From: Pseudidiomarina planktonica
GTDB lineage: Bacteria; Pseudomonadota; Gammaproteobacteria; Enterobacterales; Alteromonadaceae
NCBI RefSeq assembly: GCF_900177775.1
Contig: NZ_FXWH01000001.1
Span: forward strand, 310,001-374,000
Direction of reading: 5' to 3'
DNA length: 64,000 nt
The translations under genes and the position numbers were made by a program. This document shows positions 45,055 to 53,769 of this stretch, piece by piece; the stretch's first letter is position 1, and the number at the start of each line of letters is the position of its first letter. Below the pieces are notes generated by a model. That model was not told the DNA's origin. It was given only the letters and a program-made list of their open reading frames with translations, and ran no database searches.

Positions 45055-45231
45055 ATGTTACGTTGGGCATTAGTATTTTTTATTGTAGCCATTGTTGCAG
45101 GCGTCCTTGGCTTTGGTGGTGTTGCGGGAGCAGCCACTGAGATCGCAAAAATCATCTTCTTCATTTTCCTCGTGCTACTGGTTATTTCTTTAATCTCCGG
45201 AGCGTTACGTGGCCGAGGGCCCCGAGCCTAA
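45055..45231 (+). CDS. DUF1328 family small membrane protein (YtjA-like)
   Basis: A 58-residue protein with two hydrophobic segments (about 2-25 and 30-50) and a basic [10 protein letters not shown] tail. It reads [20 protein letters not shown], matching the DUF1328/YtjA family, sometimes linked to stress or biofilm response but without a known function. The ATG at 45055 has AAGGA 7 bases upstream; an in-frame upstream start adds six residues without a site. A strong terminator follows it. Confidence 0.88.
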   Translation: MLRWALVFFIVAIVAGVLGFGGVAGAATEIAKIIFFIFLVLLVISLISGALRGRGPRA

Positions 45232-45274
45232 TCTGTTAGTTAATTGATGTGCTAACATTTATGCTTTAGCTAGA

Positions 45275-45300
45275 AAAGCGACCAGAAGGTCGCTTTTTTT
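45275..45300 (+). terminator. Rho-independent terminator of the DUF1328 gene
   Basis: A 9-bp stem AAAGCGACC (45275-45283) with GGTCGCTTT (45288-45296), loop AGAA, followed by a T run to 45300. It sits about 40 bases after the stop. Confidence 0.87.
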
Positions 45301-45336
45301 ATAGTATAATGCGTCAAAATTAGCTTGGAGAAGACT

Positions 45337-46263
45337 ATGCCTGACGTTGTCATTGCCTTTTTTGCTCTCGGTTTATTGGCCGGCCTACTCAAATCCGACC
45401 TGAAAGTACCGGGTTCTGTTTACGACATACTGACTATTTTGCTAATGCTCAGTATTGGTATTAAAGGGGGTCTCGCTCTACATTCCGATCAGGATAGTAT
45501 TCACCTTGGTCAGCTTGCTATGGTTGGTGCGCTGGGGTTAATTATTCCCATACTTATTTATCCGGTGCTTAGCTATCTGGTTAAATTAACTCCGGCCAAC
45601 TCAGCCAGTATTGCTGCTCACTACGGTTCCGTCAGCGCCGGTACTTTTGCCGTAGCCTGGGCCTTAGCTGAAACCGCCGGAATGCCGCTGGCGCCCGAAA
45701 CAACCCTATTTCTTGTGATTCTGGAGCTACCCGCCATCATTCTGATGTTAGCACTACATCAGCGGCGTCATGCCCAGCAGGGCGGTTCAATGGCGGCCAT
45801 TTGGATTGAAGCACTCACCAGTCGTGGGGTTATTCTGCTCATGGGCGGTTTATTGCTGGGCTGGGCATACGGACCTAAAGGTTTGGCGCCGATTGAAGGC
45901 TTGGTGGTAGATGGCTTTAAAGCCTTCCTGGCCTTATTCCTGTTGGAAATGGGGTTATGTACCGCGCGGGTGTTTCAACCACTGCCCTGGCAGCACTGGC
46001 GGCTGATGTTGTTTGCGGCGCTGGCACCATTTCCACTGGCCTGGTTCGGTCTTGGTTTAGGTTGGTATCTGGAGTTGCCGTCCGGCAGTATTTTAGTGCT
46101 GGCTGCGTTAACCGCCAGTGCCTCCTATATAGCGGCTCCGGCAGCTATAAGGGCTGCCATTAAACAAGCAGATATAGGTTTGGCCATGCTGGCAGCACTG
46201 GGGATTACCTTTCCTATCAACGTGTTGCTGCATATACCCTTGTTGGCAAGCTGGTTGGGGTAG
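45337..46263 (+). CDS. SbtA-type sodium-dependent bicarbonate permease family protein
   Basis: Membrane protein of 308 residues with about ten helices. LLAGLLKSDLKVPGSVYDIL and the AAHYGSVSAGTFAVAWA motif are characteristic of SbtA (PF05982), a high-affinity sodium/bicarbonate symporter in cyanobacteria. In heterotrophic gammaproteobacteria the substrate is untested; bicarbonate supply for anabolic carboxylation is possible. The ATG at 45337 has GGAG 6 bases upstream. greB follows 3 bases later, so they may share a transcript. No PII-like regulator gene (sbtB) is adjacent. Confidence 0.88.
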   Translation: MPDVVIAFFALGLLAGLLKSDLKVPGSVYDILTILLMLSIGIKGGLALHSDQDSIHLGQLAMVGALGLIIPILIYPVLSYLVKLTPANSASIAAHYGSVSAGTFAVAWALAETAGMPLAPETTLFLVILELPAIILMLALHQRRHAQQGGSMAAIWIEALTSRGVILLMGGLLLGWAYGPKGLAPIEGLVVDGFKAFLALFLLEMGLCTARVFQPLPWQHWRLMLFAALAPFPLAWFGLGLGWYLELPSGSILVLAALTASASYIAAPAAIRAAIKQADIGLAMLAALGITFPINVLLHIPLLASWLG

Positions 46264-46266
46264 GCG

Positions 46267-46752
46267 ATGAAAACCAATTTAATTACCCGTGCGGGGTATG
46301 AAAAATTGCAGCAGGAGCGTGATCAGTTGTGGCGCGTGGAGCGTCGTGAAACCACCGAAAAAGTAACCTGGGCGGCCAGCCTTGGTGACCGCAGCGAGAA
46401 CGCAGATTACAAATACAACAAACAAAAACTGCGGCAAATAGACCGCCGCATTCGTTTTCTGGACAAACGTCTGGAGCAACTCAAAATTGTCGATCACTCA
46501 CCGCAGCAAGACGGCAAAGTGTTCTTTGGCGCCTGGGTTGAAATTGAGAATGACGATGGCGATAAGCGGCGCTTTCGCATTGTTGGTCCCGACGAAATTT
46601 ACGGTCGCAATGACTATATCTCAATAGACTCACCAATGGCGCGGGCGCTGTTAAAGAAGCAAGTGGATGATGAGGTTGAGGTTGCTACCCCCACTGGTAC
46701 TAAGCAATGGTTCGTTACTGATATTAACTATCACGCTCTGGAAAACATTTAG
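46267..46752 (+). CDS. greB: Transcription elongation factor GreB
   Basis: Rescues backtracked RNA polymerase by stimulating transcript cleavage in the secondary channel. The N-terminal coiled coil (about 1-75) contains the tip acidic residues in SLGDRSENADYKYNK and the C-terminal FKBP-like domain includes FRIVGPDEIYGRNDYISIDS. The basic KQKLRQIDRRIRFLDKRL stretch and 161 residues fit GreB rather than GreA. It lies 3 bases after the SbtA-type gene. The greB-ompR order is also seen in E. coli, though on opposite strands there. Confidence 0.95.
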   Translation: MKTNLITRAGYEKLQQERDQLWRVERRETTEKVTWAASLGDRSENADYKYNKQKLRQIDRRIRFLDKRLEQLKIVDHSPQQDGKVFFGAWVEIENDDGDKRRFRIVGPDEIYGRNDYISIDSPMARALLKKQVDDEVEVATPTGTKQWFVTDINYHALENI

Positions 46753-46787
46753 AAACAAAACAGCCGGTGTTGAAACACTGCTGTGAA

Positions 46788-46816
46788 TTGGCAAAGGGCG
46801 CGCTTCCCCGTATATT
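46788..46816 (+). promoter_or_regulatory. Predicted sigma-70 promoter of ompR-envZ
   Basis: TTGGCA (46788-46793) and TATATT (46811-46816) are separated by exactly 17 bases, about 60 bases before the ompR ATG. The leader also contains a short imperfect inverted repeat (AACAACCC and GGGTGTTGTT, 46828-46861). Confidence 0.65.
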
Positions 46817-46878
46817 GAGAGCATGTTAACAACCCAAAACCGTCAGTCGGCGGGTGTTGTTATGAATAAGGAAAGCTG

Positions 46879-47610
46879 ATGTCTCAGGAAACCTATAAAA
46901 TTCTGGTAGTAGATGACGATGCGCGCTTACGCGCCCTGCTGGAGCGTTATCTGACCGAACAAGGCTTTTACGTACGTGCTTCGGCCAATGGCGAGCAAAT
47001 GGACCGGTTATTGGAACGTGAAAACTTCCACTTAATGGTACTAGACTTAATGCTGCCAGGCGAAGACGGCCTATCTATTTGCCGCCGTTTACGCCAGAAA
47101 AACAACGAAATTCCAATCGTGATGTTAACCGCCAAGGGTGATGAGGTTGATCGTATTATTGGGCTGGAATTAGGCGCTGACGATTACCTTGCCAAGCCAT
47201 TTAATCCGCGCGAATTATTGGCGCGGGTAAGGGCCGTTTTACGGCGTCGGGGCAAAGAAATACCTGGCGCACCAAGTGCCGATGGCGAAGAAGTTAGCTT
47301 TGGCGAATTCCGACTGAATTTGGGTACCCGGGAAATGTTTCGCGGCGACGAGCATATGCCGCTAACCAGCGGTGAGTTTGCGGTGTTAAAAGCACTGGTT
47401 ACCCATGCCCGCGAGCCACTGTCGCGCGACAAACTAATGAATCTGGCGCGTGGCCGCGATTACTCAGCGCTCGAGCGCAGCATAGACGTACAAGTGTCGC
47501 GGTTGCGTCGAATGGTTGAAGTAGACCCGGCTAACCCGCGCTATATTCAAACCGTATGGGGTTTGGGTTACGTGTTTGTGCCCGATGGCAAAGCAAAACC
47601 GAATGGCTGA
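46879..47610 (+). CDS. ompR: Two-component response regulator OmpR
   Basis: DNA-binding regulator phosphorylated by EnvZ, controlling porins and other envelope genes in relatives. The receiver domain (about 7-120) has acidic VDDD (11-14), phospho-acceptor D56 in VLDLMLPG and K106 in LAKPF; the C-terminal winged helix (about 140-237) ends [16 protein letters not shown]. 243 residues is close to E. coli OmpR. The ATG is preceded by AAGGAAAGC. envZ overlaps the end of the gene. Confidence 0.96.
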   Translation: MSQETYKILVVDDDARLRALLERYLTEQGFYVRASANGEQMDRLLERENFHLMVLDLMLPGEDGLSICRRLRQKNNEIPIVMLTAKGDEVDRIIGLELGADDYLAKPFNPRELLARVRAVLRRRGKEIPGAPSADGEEVSFGEFRLNLGTREMFRGDEHMPLTSGEFAVLKALVTHAREPLSRDKLMNLARGRDYSALERSIDVQVSRLRRMVEVDPANPRYIQTVWGLGYVFVPDGKAKPNG

Positions 47611-49021
47611 TGCGTCCTTTTCCCTGAAGCGTTTTATCCCGCGTTCGGCTTTTGCCCGCACCCTTGGTTTAATTGCTTTGGTGTTACTGATAAACCAACT
47701 GGTGTCCTACCTGATGGTTGGCGTTTACGTGGTGAAGCCCAGTATTCAGCAAATGAACGACGTGATGGCCAAGCAAATTCAGGGCGCCTTGTTGCTACGT
47801 AGTTGGCATGGGGATGCTGGTGTCGCTGGTGAAGCCTACGTGGATTATGCCGAGGCTACCGGGGTTTCTTTCTTAACGGTGCCCGAAGCCGTTGAACAAG
47901 GGCTGCAGCAGTCCACTCATTATCGTTTCTTATCTGACTCCATGAGTGAAAACTTACAGGAGCAGGCCGAAGTTCGCGTTGGTCAGGGCGATGAATACGT
48001 AGTTTGGGTAAAAACCGAAGCTGCGCCGCAGCACTGGTTTCGTATTCAACTTACCGGCTTTGACGAAGCCCGCTTCTCGCCGCTGGTTTTTTATCTGGTG
48101 TTGATTGGCGTACTGAGTGTGCTTGGCGGCATTATTTTTGCCAATTGGTTGAACCGGCCCTTGAAAGATCTGGAAGCGGCGGCTCGCAAAGTAGGTCGCG
48201 GCGACTACCCTGAGCCGTTGCCCGAGCGCGGCTCCAATGAAGTGATTGCGGTAACCCGCGCCTTCAACCAAATGCTTAAAGGCGTGCGCCAGCTTGAACA
48301 AGACCGTTCCCTGATGATGGCCGGCGTGTCACACGATTTACGTACGCCATTAACCCGCATTCGACTCGCCACTGAAATGATGTCGCCGCAGGACAGCGCT
48401 CTGGCCGACGGTATTATTCATGACGTGGACAACATGAACGCTATTATTGACCAATTTATAGAATATGTGCGCACCGATCAGGGCGAAGATGCAGCCTTAG
48501 AAGACTTGAACGACTTGATTCACGAAGTAGTAGCCAATGTGCCGGCGAACTGGCAAAAACTCGTGGAGTTGCAACTCGAGCGGATGCCGCCCATTCAAAT
48601 GCGGGTAGTTTCGGTTAAGCGCGTATTGCTGAACTTATTGGAAAATGCCGAGCGTTATGGGCATAGCAAAATTTTAATTCGTAGTGGCTATTACGAGCAG
48701 CAACAGAAAGTTTGGTTTAGTGTGGAAGACGATGGTCCGGGAATTCCTGCGGATAAAATGGAGCACTATTTTCAGCCCTTTACACAGGGTGATAGCGCGC
48801 GGGGAAGCGGGGGCTCAGGCTTAGGCTTAGCCATTATTAAAAGAATTGTAGAGCGGCACCACGGTTCTATTCAGGTGGCGCAGAGTGATCTTGGTGGCTT
48901 GTGCGCGCAAATTTTGTTGCCAGTGCTGCAGGTGTCGCCTGCTGCGCAGCCCGAAACTATGTCCGGGCGGTTACGCAAACTGGCCAAAACTAACCTAAAG
49001 AAACGCGATTCAAACCGTTAA
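47603..49021 (+). CDS. envZ: Osmosensor histidine kinase EnvZ
   Basis: Inner-membrane sensor kinase for OmpR. Two membrane segments (about 16-38 and 160-182) flank a periplasmic domain of about 120 residues; a HAMP domain follows (about 182-235), then the H box [15 protein letters not shown] with H244 and an ATPase domain with [20 protein letters not shown] and [15 protein letters not shown]. About 472 residues. The start is uncertain: ATG at 47603 overlaps the ompR stop by 8 bases, and an ATG at 47585 would overlap more; neither has a clear ribosome site, suggesting translational coupling. Its 3' end overlaps the convergent sthA by 32 bases. Confidence 0.93.
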   Translation: MADASFSLKRFIPRSAFARTLGLIALVLLINQLVSYLMVGVYVVKPSIQQMNDVMAKQIQGALLLRSWHGDAGVAGEAYVDYAEATGVSFLTVPEAVEQGLQQSTHYRFLSDSMSENLQEQAEVRVGQGDEYVVWVKTEAAPQHWFRIQLTGFDEARFSPLVFYLVLIGVLSVLGGIIFANWLNRPLKDLEAAARKVGRGDYPEPLPERGSNEVIAVTRAFNQMLKGVRQLEQDRSLMMAGVSHDLRTPLTRIRLATEMMSPQDSALADGIIHDVDNMNAIIDQFIEYVRTDQGEDAALEDLNDLIHEVVANVPANWQKLVELQLERMPPIQMRVVSVKRVLLNLLENAERYGHSKILIRSGYYEQQQKVWFSVEDDGPGIPADKMEHYFQPFTQGDSARGSGGSGLGLAIIKRIVERHHGSIQVAQSDLGGLCAQILLPVLQVSPAAQPETMSGRLRKLAKTNLKKRDSNR

Positions 49022-50399
49022 GTGCGGCTACCCGATAAGCTTCCGCCATAGTGGGGTAGTTGAAAGTGGTATTCACGAAATACTCAATGGTATTGCCGCC
49101 ATCTTTTTGTTCCATAATGGCTTGTCCAATGTGAATAATTTCAGCCGCCCGCTCGCCAAAGCAGTGAATCCCTAAAATTTCTTTGCTTTCACGGTGGAAC
49201 AGAATCTTCAGGCAACCTACATCGGTATTGGCAATTTGCGCCCGGGCCAGATGTTTAAACAAAGCCCGACCCACTTCATAAGGCACTTTTTTGCGCGTGA
49301 GCTCTTCTTCGGTTGAGCCCACTGAGCTGATTTCTGGAATAGTGTAAATACCTGTTGGTATATCAGTAACCAGGGCGCTGTCGCATTGACCATGCATCAT
49401 AGCGGTCGCGCAAATGCGACCTTGATCGTAGGCGGCGCTGGCTAAACTTGGGTAACCAATAATGTCACCCACAGCATAGATATTCTCAACCGACGTCCGG
49501 TAGTTCTCGTCCACTTCCAACTGGCCACGATAGTTAGGTTTTAAATCGACCGCCTCTACGTTCAGCTCTTCAATGTTACCGGAGCGACCGTTTGCAAATA
49601 ATAAACAATCGGCGGTCATGCGCTTGCCTGACTGGGTGTGCAACACTACGCCGTCATCGGTGCCCTCAATGCTTTCAAATTCTTCGTTATGGCGAATCAC
49701 CACGCCGTTATTGCGTAGGTGATACGAAATCGCGTCCGATATTTCAGCGTCTAGGAAGGATAGTAAGCGCTCACGGGTATTCACCAAGTCCACTTTTACG
49801 CCAAGCCCGCGGAAGATGCTGGCGTATTCACTACCCACCACACCAGCACCAAAAATAATGATGCTGCGCGGCTCATGGCTTAGTGACAATACTGAATCCG
49901 AATCGTAAATACGCGGATGGCTGAAGTCTACATTCGGTGGGTGATAAGGCCGTGAGCCTGTTGCTATAACAACCTGCTTGGTAGTGATGTGCTCCACGGA
50001 ATCGTCATTTTTACGAATACTAATTTCGGTAGGTGAAACGAAGCGCGCTTCACCGTGAATCACGTCAACGTCGTTCCGCTCGTAAAAGGAGCTGCGCAGC
50101 TTTACCTGTTTGCGGATAACCCCTTGCGCATGCTTTAAAATTTCTACAAAGGTAAGGCCCCGCTGAATGCGTTCGCCAGAAAACAGTGGGTTGGCATTGT
50201 ATTCAATTAAGCGGCTGACCGAATGGCGCAAGGCTTTTGAGGGAATGGTTCCCCAATGGGTACAGCCACCGCCTATAACCTGATATTTTTCAATCATGGC
50301 AACGCGCTTACCGCTCTTTGCCAACTGCATGGCCGCGCCTTCGCCGCCGGGGCCACTGCCAATAATAACAGCATCATAATCAGGTTGTTTTTTGGTCAT
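48990..50399 (-). CDS. sthA: Soluble pyridine nucleotide transhydrogenase
   Basis: FAD enzyme that balances NADPH and NADH by hydride transfer. FAD-binding [16 protein letters not shown] (about 12-27), the redox-site segment [17 protein letters not shown] with a single cysteine in place of the usual pair, [13 protein letters not shown] for the second nucleotide, and [12 protein letters not shown] near residue 310 all match SthA. 469 residues is normal. The loss of the second active-site cysteine is a known trait of this family, not a mutation. Its start overlaps the yrfG stop (ATGA), so the two are coupled. Confidence 0.95.
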   Translation of the reverse strand: MTKKQPDYDAVIIGSGPGGEGAAMQLAKSGKRVAMIEKYQVIGGGCTHWGTIPSKALRHSVSRLIEYNANPLFSGERIQRGLTFVEILKHAQGVIRKQVKLRSSFYERNDVDVIHGEARFVSPTEISIRKNDDSVEHITTKQVVIATGSRPYHPPNVDFSHPRIYDSDSVLSLSHEPRSIIIFGAGVVGSEYASIFRGLGVKVDLVNTRERLLSFLDAEISDAISYHLRNNGVVIRHNEEFESIEGTDDGVVLHTQSGKRMTADCLLFANGRSGNIEELNVEAVDLKPNYRGQLEVDENYRTSVENIYAVGDIIGYPSLASAAYDQGRICATAMMHGQCDSALVTDIPTGIYTIPEISSVGSTEEELTRKKVPYEVGRALFKHLARAQIANTDVGCLKILFHRESKEILGIHCFGERAAEIIHIGQAIMEQKDGGNTIEYFVNTTFNYPTMAEAYRVAALNGLNRVSLG

Positions 50400-51055
50400 G
50401 CTAAATCCTTTAATAATTCATGGTAGTGCTCAATACTCGGGAAGCCGTTAACCTGTTGAACAGGGCGCTGGCTGTCCGGATTCGCCACGCACAAACACTG
50501 GCGAATACCAAATTGCTGCGCGGTTTGCAAAATGCGCAGGCTGTCATCAATAAATAAGGTGCGCTTGGGGTCAAACCCGATGTAGCGCTGTAATCTGTCC
50601 CACAACCGCAATGATTCTTTACTCGCCCCGAACTGATGGGTAGACACCATGACATCGCAATATTGCTCTAGTTCGGTGCGTTCCAGCTTCAAACTCAGAC
50701 TGTCCGGGTGGGCGTTGGTAACCAATACAACATGCTTCTGATTAGCACGTAATGCGGTTAAAAATTCGGGCACGTCGTCGCGCATCCGGATTAAATGCTG
50801 GAGTTCGCGTTTTAACGTCATTATGGGTAATTGTAGTTCACGCTGCCAGTAGTCAAGGCAATACCAGTCCAGCGTACCTGCAACTGCGGCGAAAGCTTCG
50901 GTTAATTGCGCCTGCGCAACTTCTGGCGTTAATTGATGCCGCTCAGCGTAGCGCTTGGGTATGTGTTCTAGCCAGAAATGATTGTCAAAATGAAGATCGA
51001 GTAAGGTGCCGTCCATATCCAGCAATACTGTATCGATTTCAGACCAATTCAACAT
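50396..51055 (-). CDS. yrfG: GMP/IMP nucleotidase YrfG (HAD family)
   Basis: HAD-superfamily phosphatase; the E. coli homologue dephosphorylates purine nucleotides. [20 protein letters not shown] holds the nucleophile and acid/base Asp (D13, D15). NWYCLDYW-like [36 protein letters not shown] and [12 protein letters not shown] are strongly alike. I set the start at 51055 (MLNWSEID), 219 residues; a longer frame to 51070 adds five residues. It is divergent from nudE, another nucleotide-hydrolysing enzyme, and precedes sthA in one unit, the neighbourhood being similar to E. coli yrfG-nudE. Confidence 0.9.
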   Translation of the reverse strand: MLNWSEIDTVLLDMDGTLLDLHFDNHFWLEHIPKRYAERHQLTPEVAQAQLTEAFAAVAGTLDWYCLDYWQRELQLPIMTLKRELQHLIRMRDDVPEFLTALRANQKHVVLVTNAHPDSLSLKLERTELEQYCDVMVSTHQFGASKESLRLWDRLQRYIGFDPKRTLFIDDSLRILQTAQQFGIRQCLCVANPDSQRPVQQVNGFPSIEHYHELLKDLA

Positions 51056-51117
51056 AGGTTTTCGCCACAATTATGTTTATAGTAGGAGCTCCACTCGCAC
51101 AGCATGCATAAACTACT

Positions 51118-51675
51118 ATGGCAACGAAGCAAGTTCCAGAAATATTGACGCGTCAAACCGTTGCACGCAGCAGATTGTTGCGCATTGAAGCCGTTGATTT
51201 GCGCTTTAGTAACGGCGTTGAACGCCAGTTTGAGCGAATGCAGGGCAGCGGTCGTGGTGCGGTCATGATTGTGCCTTTGCTGGATGATGACACCATGATT
51301 CTGGTGCGCGAATATGCCGCCGGTTTACACAATTACCAGTTGGGATTTCCAAAAGGGTTAATAGATCCCGATGAAACGCCGGAACAAGCTGCCAACCGTG
51401 AATTGAAAGAAGAAATTGGCTACGGAGCTAAGGTGTTGCGACCGCTGAAAAGCGTCACCATGGCACCACAGTTTTTTGCTGCGACTATGCACATATTTGT
51501 GGCCGAAGACTTATACCCGGAAGAACTCCCGGGCGACGAGCCGGAGCCGTTAGAGAAAGTACCCTGGTCGGTGCACGAATCGGAACACTTACTACAACAG
51601 GCTGATTTTACCGAAGCACGCAGTATTGCCGCTTTGCTACTATTCTTAAGAGAGCAGGCGCAAGGAGTGAAGTAA
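51118..51675 (+). CDS. nudE: ADP compounds hydrolase NudE (Nudix)
   Basis: Hydrolyses ADP-ribose, NADH and diadenosine polyphosphates. The Nudix box runs from G80 to G101 (key residues GLIDPDETPEQ, then RELKEEIGY), with the array GFPKG in front. 185 residues matches E. coli NudE. It is divergent from yrfG across about 60 bases and followed 5 bases later by cysQ, with which it likely forms an operon as in E. coli relatives. Confidence 0.94.
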   Translation: MATKQVPEILTRQTVARSRLLRIEAVDLRFSNGVERQFERMQGSGRGAVMIVPLLDDDTMILVREYAAGLHNYQLGFPKGLIDPDETPEQAANRELKEEIGYGAKVLRPLKSVTMAPQFFAATMHIFVAEDLYPEELPGDEPEPLEKVPWSVHESEHLLQQADFTEARSIAALLLFLREQAQGVK

Positions 51676-51680
51676 CTATC

Positions 51681-52562
51681 ATGAGTCGCAACGCAGAATC
51701 TAACCAAGCACCGAACAAAGAACCTGGTAATCAGGTCAGCGAACAACTGCAGCAGTTACTGCCGGATGTTGCAGGCATTGCCCGGCAGGCGGGTGCGTTA
51801 GTAATGCGAATGTACGATTTGCGTGAATATCAAACTTATGAAAAAGCCGATGAGTCGCCGGTAACTTCGGCGGATATGGCGGCTAACCGCTCGATTATTG
51901 ATGCGCTAACCAGCCTAACGCCCGACATCCCAATTCTGTCGGAGGAAAGCGGGCATGTGGATTTTCAGCAACGTCGGGACTGGCCTCGTTACTGGCTGAT
52001 TGACCCCATTGACGGCACCCAGGAATTTATTGCCCGCAGTGGTGATTTCGCGGTGAATATTGCCTTAGTAGAAAAAAATGAACCGGTACTGGGCGTTATA
52101 TACTGGCCTGCTGGCGACACTTTGTATTCGGCCGTACGCGGTGCTGGCGCGCACAAAACCGATGCACAAGGCACGCAATCCATTCGAGTTCGTAAGTTTG
52201 ATGACCCGGCGCAAGACCCTATTATTATCGCCATTAGCCGGCGTCAGCCGCGTGAACGCGTGGGTCGGCGTATGGCCAGCGATCGCAAAATTCATCCGTT
52301 ACCCGCGGGAAGTTGCTCATTAAAAGCCTGCTTCATTGCCGAAGGCAAAGCCGATTGTTTTTTGCGGGTAGGGCCGACCGGCGAATGGGACACTGCCGCC
52401 GCACAAGTGATAGTGCATGAAGCGGGGGGGCTTATAGTAAGTGAGAAGTTTGAACCTCTTACCTATAATGAAACGGTAGGATTGGGTAACCCGAACTTTT
52501 TAATTTTGGGTGATCAGGCAGTAGCCTGGCGTGATGTTTTTATTAAGCACAAACAGGGTTAG
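51681..52562 (+). CDS. cysQ: 3'(2'),5'-bisphosphate nucleotidase CysQ
   Basis: Magnesium-dependent phosphatase that removes 3'-phosphoadenosine 5'-phosphate formed in sulfate assimilation. Metal-binding motifs are EES (88-90), DPIDGT (108-113) and [17 protein letters not shown] (near 235-250). [11 protein letters not shown] (55-65) is also conserved. At 293 residues it is longer than the roughly 246 of E. coli, owing to a polar N-terminal extension of about 25 residues ([17 protein letters not shown]) and a looser middle. A later start is possible. It ends 4 bases inside the stop of the convergent yheU. Confidence 0.93.
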   Translation: MSRNAESNQAPNKEPGNQVSEQLQQLLPDVAGIARQAGALVMRMYDLREYQTYEKADESPVTSADMAANRSIIDALTSLTPDIPILSEESGHVDFQQRRDWPRYWLIDPIDGTQEFIARSGDFAVNIALVEKNEPVLGVIYWPAGDTLYSAVRGAGAHKTDAQGTQSIRVRKFDDPAQDPIIIAISRRQPRERVGRRMASDRKIHPLPAGSCSLKACFIAEGKADCFLRVGPTGEWDTAAAQVIVHEAGGLIVSEKFEPLTYNETVGLGNPNFLILGDQAVAWRDVFIKHKQG

Positions 52563-52786
52563 TTGAAATCCTGACCCAGCTGATCGCGTGGCATTATAGT
52601 CACGGTTTCGTGCAGTTCTGACCAAACAATCACAATCTCATTCCGCTCTAACTGTGCCTGTACCTGCGCTACTTTCGTTGCGAATGGCACTTCCTGCTCA
52701 CCGTAATCAGTACCTTCGCGAAGTACGAATTCCTCAATCAGGGCCTGTAGGGTATCGGCATTTAGTTCTTGCCAGGGTATCTGCAT
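52559..52786 (-). CDS. yheU: YheU family protein (UPF0270)
   Basis: A 75-residue protein of unknown function matching E. coli Yhe[33 protein letters not shown] and [13 protein letters not shown] are nearly the same. The start at 52786 is the family start; a longer frame into yheT is rejected. The ATG overlaps the yheT stop codon (TAATG), indicating coupling in the yheS-yheT-yheU run. It ends inside the last codons of the convergent cysQ. Confidence 0.92.
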   Translation of the reverse strand: MQIPWQELNADTLQALIEEFVLREGTDYGEQEVPFATKVAQVQAQLERNEIVIVWSELHETVTIMPRDQLGQDFN

Positions 52787-53769
52787 TAATATTGCTCCAG
52801 TTGCTGCTGCAAATAGTGGTGCATACGATCTGGCAGCCAATGCCAGAACCGGCCATTCTTCCAACCGACAAAGCCCATATGCCCGCCGTGCTTACTGAGC
52901 TCGTAGGTAGTAGTGGCCGACAGTTCCTGTTCGGACGGAATCACATCTTCGGTCATAAAGGGGTCGTCGGCGGCGTGAATCATGAGCAGGGAATTTTCAA
53001 TGGCATGTAAAAGTGGCCGCGAACTAGCCCGCTTGTAGTAATCGTCAACGCCATCGAAGCCATGCAGTGGTGCGGTTACCAAATCGTCAAACTCATAAAA
53101 ATTGGTTAAGTCGGCAATCTTTAAATCGCTCAGTGCATGCTCTTCATGAATAACACCGGTTTCTTGTTTGATGAGCATTTTCTGCTTCAGGCTACCTAAC
53201 AAGTGATTGCGGTATACCTTCGAAAAACCCTCATTAATACGGTGGGCGCAAGCCGCTAAATCTATAGGTGCAGCTACGACCACTGCGCCGGCAAGCCCGG
53301 CCACAGGCGCTTCACCCAACAACTTGGTAAGCATGTTGCCACCTAAACTGTAGCCTGCGGCTAACAATGGGCGGTTTGGGTTTTGTTGATGCAATTGCTC
53401 GAGCAATCGGCGCGCGTCGCCGGTATCACCTGAGTGGTAAGCGCGAGGCAGTTTGTTCACCGAAGGACCGCAGCCACGAAAGTGCATAACAGCCGAATTC
53501 CAGCCGCTGCTGGCGGCTTTGACCATCATTTGCCACGCATAAGGCGAATCAACCGAGCCCTCTAAGCCGTGAAAAATGACCAGTAGCGGGGCGTCGGCTG
53601 AGTGCGGGCGATGCCAGAAAACCTCAAAAAAATCTTTATCAAGGGTGGTCACTTTTTCCCAGTCGCCATCAATTTTCCGGCGTCCGGCAATAATCCGCGG
53701 TAGCAATGTCTGCACATGGCAATTGCTACAGCCAGGTGCAGGTTGAAAAGCACTATTAATTATCGGCAT
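52786..53769 (-). CDS. yheT: Alpha/beta hydrolase YheT
   Basis: Predicted esterase/hydrolase of 327 residues, substrate unknown. [11 protein letters not shown] carries the nucleophile Ser; [16 protein letters not shown] forms the oxyanion-side loop; [14 protein letters not shown] holds the likely Asp and [11 protein letters not shown] the likely His. N-terminal [13 protein letters not shown] is a YheT hallmark. The start at 53769 (MPIINSAF) lies within the last codons of yheS, overlapping it by 14 bases; no good ribosome site is visible, so reinitiation after yheS is probable. Confidence 0.9.
   Translation of the reverse strand: MPIINSAFQPAPGCSNCHVQTLLPRIIAGRRKIDGDWEKVTTLDKDFFEVFWHRPHSADAPLLVIFHGLEGSVDSPYAWQMMVKAASSGWNSAVMHFRGCGPSVNKLPRAYHSGDTGDARRLLEQLHQQNPNRPLLAAGYSLGGNMLTKLLGEAPVAGLAGAVVVAAPIDLAACAHRINEGFSKVYRNHLLGSLKQKMLIKQETGVIHEEHALSDLKIADLTNFYEFDDLVTAPLHGFDGVDDYYKRASSRPLLHAIENSLLMIHAADDPFMTEDVIPSEQELSATTTYELSKHGGHMGFVGWKNGRFWHWLPDRMHHYLQQQLEQY

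Noticed and set aside
50180-50330. Loss of one active-site cysteine in sthA, suggesting a broken enzyme
   Set aside because: Soluble transhydrogenases normally have CTHxGT in place of the cysteine pair, so this is the family state.
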